Assembly (NCBI RefSeq): GCF_000739915.1
Contig: NZ_BBJT01000002.1
Span: 372,001-436,000, forward strand
Direction: 5' to 3'
Source of the DNA: Paenibacillus chitinolyticus NBRC 15660
Lineage (GTDB): Bacteria; Bacillota; Bacilli; Paenibacillales; NBRC-103111
Length of the DNA: 64,000 bases
In this document: positions 7,228-15,943 of the stretch, piece by piece
How positions within the stretch are numbered: position 1 is the first letter of the stretch
How the letters are laid out: each line of letters opens with the position of its first letter
The notes under the pieces: model-generated
What the model saw: only the letters and a program-made list of their open reading frames with translations
What the model was told of the DNA's origin: nothing
Database searches by the model: none
Position numbers and translations under genes: made by a program

Positions 7228-8457
7228 TCAGAAAAGAACAGGCAGGCCGGTGAGCGAGCGCAGCTTTCCGTAGTTATAAACCAGCCGCTCCGGTTCAACC
7301 GCGAGCCGCAGGTCAGGCAGCCGCCGCAACAGCGTGCCGAAAGCGATCTGCCCTTCAAGGCGGGCAAGCGGAGCGCCGAGGCAGTGATGAATACCTTTGC
7401 CGAAGGCGAGATGTTCATTCTCTTCCCGGGTGATATCAAACGTATCCGCATCGGAAAATTTATGCGGGTCCACATTGGCGGCGGCAAGAGACAGCAGCAC
7501 AATCTCGCCTTGGCGGATGACTTTGCCGTGCATGGCGATGTCCTCTCCGGCGAATCGGCTCGCGATGACAATAGGCCCCTCCATGCGCAGCATCTCTTCT
7601 ACGGCACCCGGAAGAAGAGATGGAGTTTCCCGGAGCAGGCGCATTTGTCCCGGATGCCGAAGCAGCGCGAGCATGCCGTTGCCGATCAGGTTGACCGTCG
7701 TTTCATGTCCGGCGATGATAAGCAGCCAGATCGTCGAGAGAAGCTCGTTCTCGCTCAGCTTGTCGCCCTGCTCGTAAGCCTGGACAAGACCGCTCGTCAC
7801 ATCCGTGCCGGGATTGCGGCGTTTGTCGTCCAGCAGCGTCCGGATGTACCCGATGAACTCCTCCAGCGCCTCTTCCACCGCGGAACCTTGCCTTGGGTCC
7901 ACTGCGGCATGCAGGAGCTTCTGAGTCCAGCCCCGGAAAAGGTTTCGGTCGGCCGCCGGTATCCCCAGCATCTCCGAGATGACGGTAATGGGCAACGGAT
8001 AAGCGAAATCCGCGACAAGATCCATCCGGCCCCGCTCTTGGACGGTATCCAGAAGCTCGTCGGCGATCTGCTGGATGCGGGGACGCAGGCCCTCGATCAT
8101 CTGCGGCGTAAAAGCTTTCGAAGCGAGCCTGCGCAGCCGGGTATGATCGGGCGGGTCAGCCGATAGCATATTCGGCATATTCCTCAACCATTCAAACAGT
8201 TTGCCCACATACGTGCTTGCCTCCGCTGCTTCCGGCTCGTTCTGCGGCACGTATTTCCTCATATCCTTGACCAACCGAGGATCTTTCAGCATCGCGGCCA
8301 CATCATCGTGACGAAAAGCGATCCAGGCCCCTCCCATCCCGTAAAAATCATCCAAACGGATAAGAGACTCCTTCTGTGCGGCCAGCCGCTTATAGAACGA
8401 AATGATATCACGCATCGTTTCGGGCGAATTAAGATCGTCGCCAGTCATTTTTTCCAT
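7228..8457 (-). CDS. Cytochrome P450
   Basis: A soluble bacterial P450 monooxygenase of 409 residues, the usual length for the class. Signatures seen are the I-helix oxygen motif IIAGHETTVN (about 240-250), the K-helix ExxR as EEMLRMEG, and the heme-thiolate loop AFGKGIHHCLGAPLARLEG near residue 350, whose Cys ligates heme iron. It needs external ferredoxin/flavodoxin and reductase partners, none of which are nearby. The ATG follows GAAGGGAG by about 7 bases. It lies 79 bases downstream of a TetR-family regulator on the same strand, so the two are probably cotranscribed and the regulator may respond to a P450 substrate. It resembles CYP107-type enzymes; substrate unknown. Confidence 0.93.
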   Translation of the reverse strand: MEKMTGDDLNSPETMRDIISFYKRLAAQKESLIRLDDFYGMGGAWIAFRHDDVAAMLKDPRLVKDMRKYVPQNEPEAAEASTYVGKLFEWLRNMPNMLSADPPDHTRLRRLASKAFTPQMIEGLRPRIQQIADELLDTVQERGRMDLVADFAYPLPITVISEMLGIPAADRNLFRGWTQKLLHAAVDPRQGSAVEEALEEFIGYIRTLLDDKRRNPGTDVTSGLVQAYEQGDKLSENELLSTIWLLIIAGHETTVNLIGNGMLALLRHPGQMRLLRETPSLLPGAVEEMLRMEGPIVIASRFAGEDIAMHGKVIRQGEIVLLSLAAANVDPHKFSDADTFDITREENEHLAFGKGIHHCLGAPLARLEGQIAFGTLLRRLPDLRLAVEPERLVYNYGKLRSLTGLPVLF

Positions 8458-8536
8458 GGAATTACTCCCTTCTATAAAAAGCGAATAAGCGGAAAAACGG
8501 CAAACGTTTATGCGGAAAATATCGTGCTGCAGCCTT

Positions 8537-9157
8537 TTAAGTATGGTCCTGCGAGATTCCTTGACGGATCATTGCGCAGAACTCATTCATTTTCGTGAAC
8601 ATGTTTTCAATATATTCGTCATCGATGGCGCTAAGATCCGTGACCTCCGCGACGAACTTATTCTCGAAATGCTCCAGTGTAATCACAATCAGCTCAAATG
8701 CGTTCTTGCGGTCCACTCCGTTTCGAAGGGGCACTTTGTCAAATAACCGTTCCCACACCTCATACTTGGAAGCAAACACATGCCCGTATTTCTTGGCAAT
8801 GTCCTCTTTCAGCTCTTCCGGGGTGGAATAATAGACCTCGTAAATCAATTTGATTTCGTCCGGATGCTTGCGGAAATAATCGAGTTTTTTACGGCTGTAC
8901 GTATCAATCGCTTCAAAAAAATCCTCGTAGTCCGGAACGGTGTCCACCCGGAGTTCTTCCCTCGCCTTCTCGAAGCAGTGATCCAGCAAGCTGAGGTACA
9001 GCGTTTTTTTGCTTTTAAAATGGTGAAAAATCAGTGCCTTGGAAATTCCGGCCGCCTCCGCCAGCATTCCGGTCGAAGTGTCTTTGTACCCGTGGCGCGC
9101 GAAAACGGAAAGACAGGCTTCGAGAATCTCTTTTCTTGCGTAAAGTTGTATAGGCAA
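8537..9157 (-). CDS. TetR/AcrR-family transcriptional regulator
   Basis: The 206-residue product has an N-terminal TetR helix-turn-helix at about 8-55 (ILEACLSVFARHGYKDTSTGMLAEAAGISKALIFHHFKSKKTLY) followed by a helical ligand domain of unrelated sequence. Two palindromic sites lie 20-70 bases upstream of its start, so it probably represses itself and the P450 gene 79 bases downstream. The ligand is unknown. Confidence 0.9.
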   Translation of the reverse strand: MPIQLYARKEILEACLSVFARHGYKDTSTGMLAEAAGISKALIFHHFKSKKTLYLSLLDHCFEKAREELRVDTVPDYEDFFEAIDTYSRKKLDYFRKHPDEIKLIYEVYYSTPEELKEDIAKKYGHVFASKYEVWERLFDKVPLRNGVDRKNAFELIVITLEHFENKFVAEVTDLSAIDDEYIENMFTKMNEFCAMIRQGISQDHT

Positions 9158-9180
9158 CCGGTATCTTCCTTCCCTTATGC

Positions 9181-9227
9181 TAACCGATCGGTTAATAAAA
9201 GTGTATCGGATGCTGACCGGTTAGTCA
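9181..9227. promoter_or_regulatory. Putative TetR operators upstream of the TetR-P450 operon
   Basis: TAACCGATCGGTTA (9181-9194) is a perfect 14-bp palindrome. A second, imperfect site TGACCGGTTAGTCA (9214-9227) shares the core ACCG-CGGT geometry. Both lie just before the regulator gene, where autoregulatory TetR operators are commonly found. Confidence 0.6.
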
Positions 9228-9253
9228 ATATAGAGAACGAGGCGATCCAAACA

Positions 9254-9283
9254 AAAAAACGGCCACAGGAAGGGCCGTTTTTT
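9254..9283. terminator. Bidirectional terminator hairpin
   Basis: AAAAAACGGCC and GGCCGTTTTTT form an 11-bp stem with an 8-base loop. T-runs occur on either strand. It separates the TetR-P450 operon from the flavoprotein region. Confidence 0.7.
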
Positions 9284-9322
9284 GGGGCTTTAAGGTGATT
9301 GCCTGGAGGGAGCGAGGCTATC

Positions 9323-9371
9323 GGTTTGCGGTTTGCGGTTTGCGGTTTGCGGTTTGCGGTTTGCGGTTTGC
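9323..9371 (+). repeat. Seven tandem copies of the heptamer GGTTTGC
   Basis: Seven perfect copies of GGTTTGC run without interruption and are followed by a degenerate copy (GGATTGT). The array lies in the intergenic region downstream of the flavoprotein gene. Copy number is probably variable between strains. Confidence 0.9.
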
Positions 9372-9426
9372 GGATTGTCGCTTGCCGCCTGCTGCTCGCG
9401 CATCCGCGAATTTTCGGAAACCGCAG

Positions 9427-10341
9427 CTAGATCCGGCTTTCCCAGGTTTCCGCAAGCAGTTCGGAGTTTATCCCGACGGCGGCCAGGGAACCGAGAGAAG
9501 CGGCCGTAATCGCCTGGTACATTTCGGATGCGGCATCGCCGGCGGAGAAGACGCCCGGTACGTTCGTTTTACCGAATGGATCGGCCACGACCGAGCCCCC
9601 TTCCGTCATGCGGCAGCCGATCTCACGCGGCAGATCCGAACCGGCAGCGAGTTTGGGCGCGAAGAAAATCCCTTTGCACGGGATTGCGCTGCCGTCTTCA
9701 AGCACAACCTGCTCCACCATACCGCCGGTCGATTCAATGCGCGCGATGGGAGCATCGAAAACCGGTATATGACGCGCCTTGAGTTCCTCGCGCTGCTCTT
9801 CCGTCAGCTCGTCGGGACCGTTGGTGCAGATCGTCAGCCGCTTCGACCAGCCGGAAACCGTCCGGGCCGAATGCAAGGCGGCACCTCCCTTGACGATCAG
9901 AACAAGGGGCTGGTCCCTTAGTTCCCATCCGTCGCAATAAGGGCAGACAAACGCGCTTTTGCCGTAAACGTCCGCTAAACCGCTAATATCGAGCGGAAGA
10001 TCCTTTTTTCCTGCGGCGAAAAGAAGCTTTTTACTCGTGTAGACCGTTCCTTGCCCCGTGGTGATTTGAAAATTGCCGTCCGCCCCCGTGACCGTCACCG
10101 CTGAATCCGTAACGAAACGAACGGAAGGATACGCCGCAATCTGCTCCCTCGCAATACGCCGGAACTCCGCCGGGCTGATGCCGTCCCGGGTCAGAAAGCC
10201 GTGCGATTCGCGGGTAACCCGGTTGCGCGGACGCTCTTCGTCGATGATGACTACGCTTTTTCTTGCTCTGCCCAGTACGAGCGCCGCATTCAGCCCGGCA
10301 GGCCCCCCGCCGATAATGATGACATCGATTTGTTGTTCCAT
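9427..10341 (-). CDS. Thioredoxin-reductase-like FAD-dependent oxidoreductase with CPYC motif
   Basis: The 304-residue two-domain flavoprotein has the N-terminal FAD-binding motif VIIIGGGPAGLNAALVLGRA (residues 7-26), the redox-active motif CPYCDGWE near residue 135, and the C-terminal FAD segment GVFSAGDAAS. The NADPH-domain motif that would normally read GxGxxA is poor (VLIVKGGAALHSA). CPYC rather than the CAxC of TrxB recalls dithiol oxidases that use oxygen, such as the GliT-like group, so it may be an oxidase or a ferredoxin/thioredoxin reductase variant. It lies 50 bases downstream of an Rrf2-family regulator on the same strand. A putative Rrf2 operator overlaps the region just before its ribosome binding site. 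Confidence 0.85.
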   Translation of the reverse strand: MEQQIDVIIIGGGPAGLNAALVLGRARKSVVIIDEERPRNRVTRESHGFLTRDGISPAEFRRIAREQIAAYPSVRFVTDSAVTVTGADGNFQITTGQGTVYTSKKLLFAAGKKDLPLDISGLADVYGKSAFVCPYCDGWELRDQPLVLIVKGGAALHSARTVSGWSKRLTICTNGPDELTEEQREELKARHIPVFDAPIARIESTGGMVEQVVLEDGSAIPCKGIFFAPKLAAGSDLPREIGCRMTEGGSVVADPFGKTNVPGVFSAGDAASEMYQAITAASLGSLAAVGINSELLAETWESRI

Positions 10342-10354
10342 ATTATCACCCTCC

Positions 10355-10371
10355 TGGACCTTTAATGTCCA
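10355..10371. promoter_or_regulatory. Putative Rrf2-type operator before the flavoprotein gene
   Basis: TGGAC-N7-GTCCA is an inverted repeat that, on the minus strand, is preceded by TAATTA. The same arrangement (TAATTATGGAY-N7-RTCCA) occurs upstream of the Rrf2 gene at 10961-10977. The site abuts the flavoprotein's AGGAGG, so binding could block a local promoter or translation start. Confidence 0.5.
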
Positions 10372-10390
10372 TAATTAGTCTGCAAGAAGT

Positions 10391-10882
10391 TTATGGCTTC
10401 TTGTTAATTCCCTTGCCGTTTCCGGCGGACGCCGAATCGAGAACGGATTGGATCGTGTGCGACCTTAGATAGTCGTTCAAATGCCGTTCGGCGCCTATCA
10501 TCACTTTTTTGACCAGACACTCTCTGCTGCCCGTTCCGTCTGACGATTCAGGCTCCAAAACTTCCGATTCGAAAAACATCGGATGATGATCTTCGCTGAT
10601 TTTGAAACATTCGTACATATGCTGACGTCCTTCGATCACCTGAATCACGTCGAGAAAAGTGATTTGATCGGTCTCACGCGCCAGTTCGTAACCGCCGCTT
10701 GCCCCAGGAACGGCACGTACGATACCGTCCTGCCGAAGCTTGGACATAATTTTGGACAAATAGCTTTCCGACACGCCGAGCCAGGCCGATAATTCCTTAA
10801 TGCCTACATTGCGCCCGCGTTCCGTATGCGCCAGATGAATCAGTGCATGCAGAGCGTACCCTGTGCTTTTGGAAAATTGCAT
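10391..10882 (-). CDS. Rrf2-family transcriptional regulator
   Basis: The 163-residue product has the Rrf2 winged helix at its N-terminus (MQFSKSTGYALHALIHLAH, then IKELSAWLGVSESYLSKIMSKLRQDGIVRAVPGASGGYELAR). I start at ATG 10882, which aligns with family members and lies about 12 bases after AAGGAGGT; a longer frame adds 23 non-conserved residues. Only two Cys follow the DNA-binding domain (in YECFK and RECLV), fewer than the three used by Fe-S members, so thiol or other sensing is possible. Shared inverted repeats upstream of this gene and of the CPYC flavoprotein suggest that it controls both. Confidence 0.88.
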   Translation of the reverse strand: MQFSKSTGYALHALIHLAHTERGRNVGIKELSAWLGVSESYLSKIMSKLRQDGIVRAVPGASGGYELARETDQITFLDVIQVIEGRQHMYECFKISEDHHPMFFESEVLEPESSDGTGSRECLVKKVMIGAERHLNDYLRSHTIQSVLDSASAGNGKGINKKP

Positions 10883-10960
10883 AATTTGGCTTGTACCTCC
10901 TTCCGGTGCGAATTTAAAAATGAGTGAGAAGTTGTAAGGAACTTTAGTCAACTTTAATTA

Positions 10961-10977
10961 TGGATCTATAATATCCA
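10961..10977. promoter_or_regulatory. Putative Rrf2-type operator upstream of the Rrf2 gene
   Basis: TGGAT-N7-ATCCA, preceded by TAATTA, has the same half-sites and 7-base spacing as the site at 10355-10371. It lies about 80 bases upstream of the Rrf2 start codon, fitting autoregulation. Confidence 0.5.
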
Positions 10978-11115
10978 TATTATACAATGCCTCTCTGTTT
11001 GGCAAGCGGAAATACAGAATGAATCGCTGAGTACTCAATCGTTAACGCGCTAACTACCAAAAGTATAAACACTATGGTAAATTTAACCTGTAAGATTTAA
11101 GGGGGATTTCTTTCT

Positions 11116-11574
11116 ATGAGATTAAACAAAACGGCGTTTATTTTTGTTTGGTTAATCGGGGCCGCGATTCTCTTTTACGGGATCGGAAAACTGGAATTGT
11201 ATCTGAATGCCGAAAGTATCAAATCTGCCTATTCAATCATTCTCTTGTTCAGCGGCATCAAAATTATGTTGTATATGCTCACGGGTGTATACAGCGGCAC
11301 GCTGTTCCTGACCAGTCAACTGACTGTTCACCGGGCCTTGTTTCTTGCCGTATTTATTCTGTTTTTCATTTTGAGCTTCTATCCGCTTCTGATATTCGCC
11401 GTACCTATGCCAATGACGGATTCCCTTATTCTCCATTACCAAGAGTTTGCGTTCATAGCAGGTTTATGCTTATTTATGTCGCTCTATAAATTCAGGGGAA
11501 CCTCTGCTGTCCGCCCACAACCGGCAGGTGAACCCGCAAATGCAAATGACCGGACCGCAGGCTTCCGGGATTGA
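11116..11574 (+). CDS. Predicted four-helix membrane protein of unknown function
   Basis: The 152-residue product shows four hydrophobic segments at about 7-26, 39-58, 72-96 and 108-125, then a hydrophilic tail rich in Pro, Ala and Asn. I recognise no family motif. The ATG follows AAGGGGGA, and a terminator-like hairpin lies about 25 bases after the stop. It stands alone on the plus strand, divergent from the Rrf2 operon, so no function can be inferred from its neighbours. Confidence 0.7.
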   Translation: MRLNKTAFIFVWLIGAAILFYGIGKLELYLNAESIKSAYSIILLFSGIKIMLYMLTGVYSGTLFLTSQLTVHRALFLAVFILFFILSFYPLLIFAVPMPMTDSLILHYQEFAFIAGLCLFMSLYKFRGTSAVRPQPAGEPANANDRTAGFRD

Positions 11575-11600
11575 CGGCAGCAACTGACTTTAGACCATAA

Positions 11601-11633
11601 AAAAGCACGCTCCCTTGTAAGAGCGCGCCTTTT
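11601..11633. terminator. Terminator between convergent genes
   Basis: AAAAGCACGCTC pairs with GAGCGCGCCTTTT apart from one mismatch, with an 8-base loop. There is a T-run on the plus side and A-run on the left, so it can serve both convergent genes. Confidence 0.6.
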
Positions 11634-11681
11634 GGGGGCCGTAAACTCAGTACCTAGCCGGTTCGGTCCGCCGGTTCCCTT

Positions 11682-12560
11682 CTAGCTTTCCCCGGCAAGC
11701 TTGCGGATCAAGTCAGGCAGCCAGTCATCCAGACGACGGAACGTATAGCCCGCTGCTTCGGCTTTGGACGTGTCCATGTACCAGGATTCCGGCACGCCGA
11801 ACGGGGACATATGCTCTGCGTCCGTTTCGTCCTTAACGTGCGCCTGCTTGTTCAAGGCTTTCTCGATAAGGGAGACGATTTTACCTGGCGTAGTCTCTCC
11901 CTTGGAGCAGGCGTTGACGGGTCCTTCCAGCGCGGAAGTGCCGAGCCAGCCCAGGAAAGAAGCCGCCTCATCCGAGTCGATGAACGTCAGGAGCGCATCG
12001 CGGTTCGGGATCCCGAGCGGAAGTCCCTGCTTGATATGCTCGACATGAAAATGCAGCCTGCGCGTATAATCATCCGCACCCAGGACGATCGGGAACCGTA
12101 CGGCCGCTGCCGGAAAAGGCGCTTTGCGGAACAAGACGGCTTCAACGAGCCGTTTGCCCTCCGCATAGTCCGGCTGGTCCGGGTAAACGGACGGCAGCGG
12201 ATAGCCGTAAGGATCGAAATCGCTCTCTTTTTTGCGGGGACCTCCGAACGGGTAGACGCTTTTCGATGAGGTCACGATGTACCGGCCGGTGCGACCGGCA
12301 AACAACTGCACCGCTTGTTCCGAATCTTGAGGCGTGTAACAAATATTGTCGTAGACCACGTCGTAATCCGCAGACCCGATCACCTGACGCAGCGCAGCCG
12401 CATCCGTGCGGTCGGCATGAAGCCTTTTGACGTCCGGACCGAACGAATCGGCAGTATTGCCTCTCGTCAGGATGGTTACATCCGCCCCTCCGCAGAGCAA
12501 GTTCGCGGCCAGCTTTTTACCGAAAAAGCGTGTTCCGCCTAAAATAAGCACGTTTTGCAT
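11682..12560 (-). CDS. NAD(P)-dependent epimerase/dehydratase (extended SDR family)
   Basis: The 292-residue product opens with VLILGGTRFFGKKLAANLL, the Rossmann GGTxFxG motif of extended short-chain dehydrogenases. It has the catalytic YAEGKR (Y-x-x-x-K) at about residue 135, after TSSKSVYPFGG, which supplies the Ser/Thr position. I prefer ATG 12560, which lies 9 bases after AGGAGG; a TTG two codons upstream is too close. Members act on nucleotide sugars or related substrates, and this one's substrate is not evident. It is a single gene downstream of the AI-2E-family gene, separated from it by a terminator. Confidence 0.85.
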   Translation of the reverse strand: MQNVLILGGTRFFGKKLAANLLCGGADVTILTRGNTADSFGPDVKRLHADRTDAAALRQVIGSADYDVVYDNICYTPQDSEQAVQLFAGRTGRYIVTSSKSVYPFGGPRKKESDFDPYGYPLPSVYPDQPDYAEGKRLVEAVLFRKAPFPAAAVRFPIVLGADDYTRRLHFHVEHIKQGLPLGIPNRDALLTFIDSDEAASFLGWLGTSALEGPVNACSKGETTPGKIVSLIEKALNKQAHVKDETDAEHMSPFGVPESWYMDTSKAEAAGYTFRRLDDWLPDLIRKLAGES

Positions 12561-12617
12561 CGTCAATCCCCTCCTTTCGTAAATTTTACCATCTTCTTTC
12601 CCTAAATCTCAAAAAGA

Positions 12618-12641
12618 AAAGACTGCCTGTCGGCAGCCTTT
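12618..12641 (-). terminator. Intrinsic terminator after the AI-2E-family gene
   Basis: On the minus strand AAAGGCTGCC-gaca-GGCAGTCTTT forms a nearly perfect stem followed by TCTTTTT. It lies 19 bases beyond the AI-2E-family stop. Confidence 0.65.
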
Positions 12642-12659
12642 GTTCAAGCAAGCAAACCT

Positions 12660-13745
12660 CTATTCCACAAGCTCCTCCACTTTCTCCGCCAAAAACAGCG
12701 AATAAATGCGCACGATAATGATTTTCAGCACAATGTAAGCGGGAATCGCCAGAATGACGCCCAGGATCCCCGCAATATCCCCGGCAACCAGAAGCAGAAT
12801 GACGGTTGTCAGCGGATGGATATCCAGCCTTTTCCCGTAAATGTGAGGAGACAGCAGGTTTCCTTCGATTTGCTGGGCGATTACCGTCACTACGAGCACC
12901 CAGGCGACCATGGCGGGCGATACGGTAAAAGCGACGATAATCGTCGGGATAGCGCCGAGAATAGGCCCGATGTACGGAATGATATTCAAGATCGTAGCCG
13001 CAATGGCCAGCAGAAGCGAGTACGGAAGATCAATAATCAGAAACCCTATGTACAGCATAACGCCGAGCAAACTGGTAATGATGACGCGGCCCACGATAAA
13101 CCCGCTAAGCGCAGAGTCGATGTTAGCGAGCACCTCTTTACCGTCCCGGCGGTAGCGTTTTGGAACGACAGTCAGAATCGAGGACGGGATATGCTCGCTC
13201 TCTTTCAGCATGTAATACAGAATGATCGGAACCGTCGCAATAATGATCACGAAATTCGTCAAGATCGAAATCACGTTGGACACATAGTCGGAAGCCGCCG
13301 TAATCCCCCGGTTCAAATACTCCGAGAGCTTCGTCGACAGATCCGATTCGCTTCCCGCGAACATGGAGAACATCCGGTTCTGCTGCAGCCTGCCTATCTG
13401 TTGTTTAAAATTCTCGATCAGTCCCGGAACCCCGTTCACGAAGTTTTCCACCTGATGCTGAAGGGTCGGCCACACGCCGACAACAAATACGATGACAATC
13501 GCACTCAGCACAAAATACACCAGAAGAATGGACAAGACTTTGTTCATTTTCCGGGATGTTAAGAACTGGATCACGGGGCGGAGCAGATAATAGAAAAAGC
13601 CCGCCATCATAAACGGAACGATCAAAATATTGATCATCGTGATCAAGGGGTTGAACACAAAGCTGATTTTACTGAAAAGCAGAATAATCAGAAGCACGGA
13701 GATAATTCCCAGACATACGCGGAAAAAACGGCTCTGAAGGTACAT
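12660..13745 (-). CDS. AI-2E family (PerM/YueF-like) membrane transporter
   Basis: The family contains eight-helix membrane proteins variously linked to autoinducer-2 export or Na+/H+ transport. The 361-residue product has hydrophobic segments at about 9-60 and 140-340 and the family's conserved regions VNGVPGLIENFKQQI, the long segment around ALSGFIVGRVIITSLLGVMLYIGFLIIDLPYSLLLA, and IPYIGPILGAIP. ATG 13745 (MYLQSRF) follows GGGGGAGAGG; the ten residues of the longer frame are not conserved-looking. It is a single gene. Its substrate cannot be told. Confidence 0.88.
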   Translation of the reverse strand: MYLQSRFFRVCLGIISVLLIILLFSKISFVFNPLITMINILIVPFMMAGFFYYLLRPVIQFLTSRKMNKVLSILLVYFVLSAIVIVFVVGVWPTLQHQVENFVNGVPGLIENFKQQIGRLQQNRMFSMFAGSESDLSTKLSEYLNRGITAASDYVSNVISILTNFVIIIATVPIILYYMLKESEHIPSSILTVVPKRYRRDGKEVLANIDSALSGFIVGRVIITSLLGVMLYIGFLIIDLPYSLLLAIAATILNIIPYIGPILGAIPTIIVAFTVSPAMVAWVLVVTVIAQQIEGNLLSPHIYGKRLDIHPLTTVILLLVAGDIAGILGVILAIPAYIVLKIIIVRIYSLFLAEKVEELVE

Positions 13746-13938
13746 GTTCCTCTCCCCCTTTCCTTTTGACGGCAAGCGCCGAATTACGTTATGCCATACA
13801 TTACCCGGATCGGAGGAAACTCAATAAAAGAAAAAACACAGACCGGGACTCGGAATTTTGCCGCCTCGTCAGGCCTGTGATAAAGTGAATTTGCACAGGA
13901 AAGACCTATTTTTTTCTTGCGGGAGGACATTCGATTTT

Positions 13939-14847
13939 ATGGATTTGAAAAAACTGCATTATTTTATCGCAGTGGCGGAGGAGCTTCACTTCAACCGGGC
14001 CGCGAAAAAACTGAATATGACTCAGCCTCCGTTAAGTCAGCAAATCCAAGTCTTGGAGGAGGAACTCGGGGTTAAGCTGTTCGAGCGCACCAAGAGACAG
14101 GTTCGGCTGACTCCTGCAGGAACAGTGTTTTTAGAAGAGTCCAGAAACCTTGTCGCTCAACTGGAACAGTCCATCAAAAAAACACGGCTCGCCGGACAAG
14201 GAAAAATCGGGAATCTGTCCATCGCATTCGTGGATTCGGCTGTCGGCGGAACCATGGTCGATGTTTTAAAAGCGTTTCGCGAACGGTTTCCGGATGTTCA
14301 GCTTACGCTGACGGAAATGACAACCACCGGGCAGCTGCAAGCTCTGCACGAAGCCAAAATCGATGTCGGCTTCCTGCGTTCGGCTGACCCTTCCCCGCAT
14401 GTAACCTCGAGGCTTTACACAAATGAATCCCTGCTTGCCGCATTGCCCGTCACGCACCGGTTAGCTAAACAAGAGTTCTTGTCCGTGCATTCTCTGGCAG
14501 ATGAACCTTTTATTTTATTCCCGCGCGATAAAGGAGCTTCTTTTCATGATCTGATTCTTTATTTTTGCGGGAAGCATGGGTTTCAGCCCCGCATTGTCCA
14601 GGAGGCGGTTCAAATGTATACGATCGTTAATCTGGTAGCTGCCGGGATCGGGATTTCAATTGTTCCCTCTTCGGTATCCGCTTTTCGGCGAGAGGATGTC
14701 GTCTTCCGCTCCTTCAGTGAAGTAGCGCCGTCCGTTCCTCTTTATGCTTCTTGGAAAACGGACAGAAACGAAACGGTGCTGATGAATTTTCTGGACGTCC
14801 TGGAAGAAAAGACAGCCGGCGAGGTTTCCCGGATTTCCCATTGTTAA
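13939..14847 (+). CDS. LysR-family transcriptional regulator
   Basis: The 302-residue product starts MDLKKLHYFIAVAEELHFNR and continues AAKKLNMTQPPLSQQIQVLEEELGVKLFERTKRQVRLT, the canonical LysR winged helix. An effector-binding domain starts near residue 92. ATG 13939 follows GGGAGG by 11 bases. Its stop codon shares the TTAA with the stop of the convergent aldo/keto reductase gene. LysR genes usually act on a divergent neighbour, here the AI-2E-family gene about 190 bases away, but no site was identified. Confidence 0.9.
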   Translation: MDLKKLHYFIAVAEELHFNRAAKKLNMTQPPLSQQIQVLEEELGVKLFERTKRQVRLTPAGTVFLEESRNLVAQLEQSIKKTRLAGQGKIGNLSIAFVDSAVGGTMVDVLKAFRERFPDVQLTLTEMTTTGQLQALHEAKIDVGFLRSADPSPHVTSRLYTNESLLAALPVTHRLAKQEFLSVHSLADEPFILFPRDKGASFHDLILYFCGKHGFQPRIVQEAVQMYTIVNLVAAGIGISIVPSSVSAFRREDVVFRSFSEVAPSVPLYASWKTDRNETVLMNFLDVLEEKTAGEVSRISHC

Positions 14848-15833
14848 CCGGTTTTGCTCGGATCAAATTCCGCAATGCCGCTCAGAATAAGATCGATTTG
14901 CCTCATGACCTCCGCGTCAAGCCGGACTCCCGCCGCCTTTACATTTTCTTGTACCTGCTCGGGCCTTGAGGCGCCGATAATAGCCGACGATACTTGCGGG
15001 TTTTGCAAAACCCAGGCCAGCGCGAGCTGCGGCATGGTCAAACCGGATTCTTCCGCCAGCGGACGGATCCGCCCGACGGCCTGGAGGACTTCGTTATTCA
15101 GCCACTGTCCAGCCAAACGATCGAAAAACGGGGCACCCGCTTCCGCCGAAGCGCGGGAACCTTCCGGCACCGGCTCGCCAGGTGCATATTTACCCGAAAG
15201 AATCCCCTGAGCCATCGGCGACCACACCACCTGTCCGATGCCTTCACGCTCGCAAGCCGGGATCACTTCGCCTTCAATCACACGCCACAGCATGGAATAT
15301 TGGGGTTGACTCGCCGCGAAAGGAACGTGAAGTTCTCTTGCCAGAGCCGCACCTCGTTTGATCTGTTCCGCGGTCCACTCGCTGACTCCGATATATAGAA
15401 CTTTCCCCTGACGGACGAGGTCCGAAAACGCTATAAAGGTTTCTTCGAGCGATACGTCCGAATCGAAACGGTGCGCGTAATACACATCGATATAATCCGT
15501 CTGCAATCTGCGCAAAGAAGCGTCGCACCCTTCCATGATATGTTTGCGGGACAATCCTCTATCGTTGGGACCGCTGCCCGTGGGATGGAAGACCTTCGTG
15601 CAGAGCTCTATGCTGTCACGCCGTATCCCCTTGAGAGACGTTCCCAGAACGGTTTCCGCTCTCGTCTCCGAATAAACATCCGCCGTGTCGAAAGTCGTGA
15701 TCCCGGCATCCAGTGCGGCATTCACACAGGCCTGCGCCGTGCGGTCATCCACTTGGGCCCCGTGTGTGATCCAATTCCCAAGAGCCATTTCACTCACCGA
15801 CAAGCCGCTTTTGCCCAGTTTTCTGTATTTCAT
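14844..15833 (-). CDS. Aldo/keto reductase (Kv-beta-like subfamily)
   Basis: The 329-residue NADPH-dependent oxidoreductase reduces aldehydes or ketones. It starts MKYRKLGKSGLSVSEMALG. The catalytic tetrad is visible: Asp and Tyr in FDTADVYS, Lys in CTKVF and His in YYAHRFD. The C-terminal AIIGASRPEQVQENVKA is the usual cofactor-binding end. ATG 15833 follows GGGAGG closely; the upstream 15-residue extension is AT-rich and unlike the family. It ends in a 4-base overlap with the convergent LysR gene. The natural substrate is unknown. Confidence 0.92.
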   Translation of the reverse strand: MKYRKLGKSGLSVSEMALGNWITHGAQVDDRTAQACVNAALDAGITTFDTADVYSETRAETVLGTSLKGIRRDSIELCTKVFHPTGSGPNDRGLSRKHIMEGCDASLRRLQTDYIDVYYAHRFDSDVSLEETFIAFSDLVRQGKVLYIGVSEWTAEQIKRGAALARELHVPFAASQPQYSMLWRVIEGEVIPACEREGIGQVVWSPMAQGILSGKYAPGEPVPEGSRASAEAGAPFFDRLAGQWLNNEVLQAVGRIRPLAEESGLTMPQLALAWVLQNPQVSSAIIGASRPEQVQENVKAAGVRLDAEVMRQIDLILSGIAEFDPSKTG

Positions 15834-15943
15834 TTTCTTTCCTCCCTCCCGTTTGAACCCGATTATAACAAGCTCCATTTGATCTTAAAAATATATAATA
15901 ACCGATGGTTTAATATGTTTTTCCTATTTGTTTGGAGTCCCTA

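Noticed and set aside
7153-8166. 337-codon plus-strand open frame
   Set aside because: Exact shadow of the cytochrome P450 gene, whose heme loop and I-helix motifs are on the minus strand.
9323-9371. CRISPR-like array
   Set aside because: The units are 7-base tandem copies with no spacers, and no cas genes are nearby.
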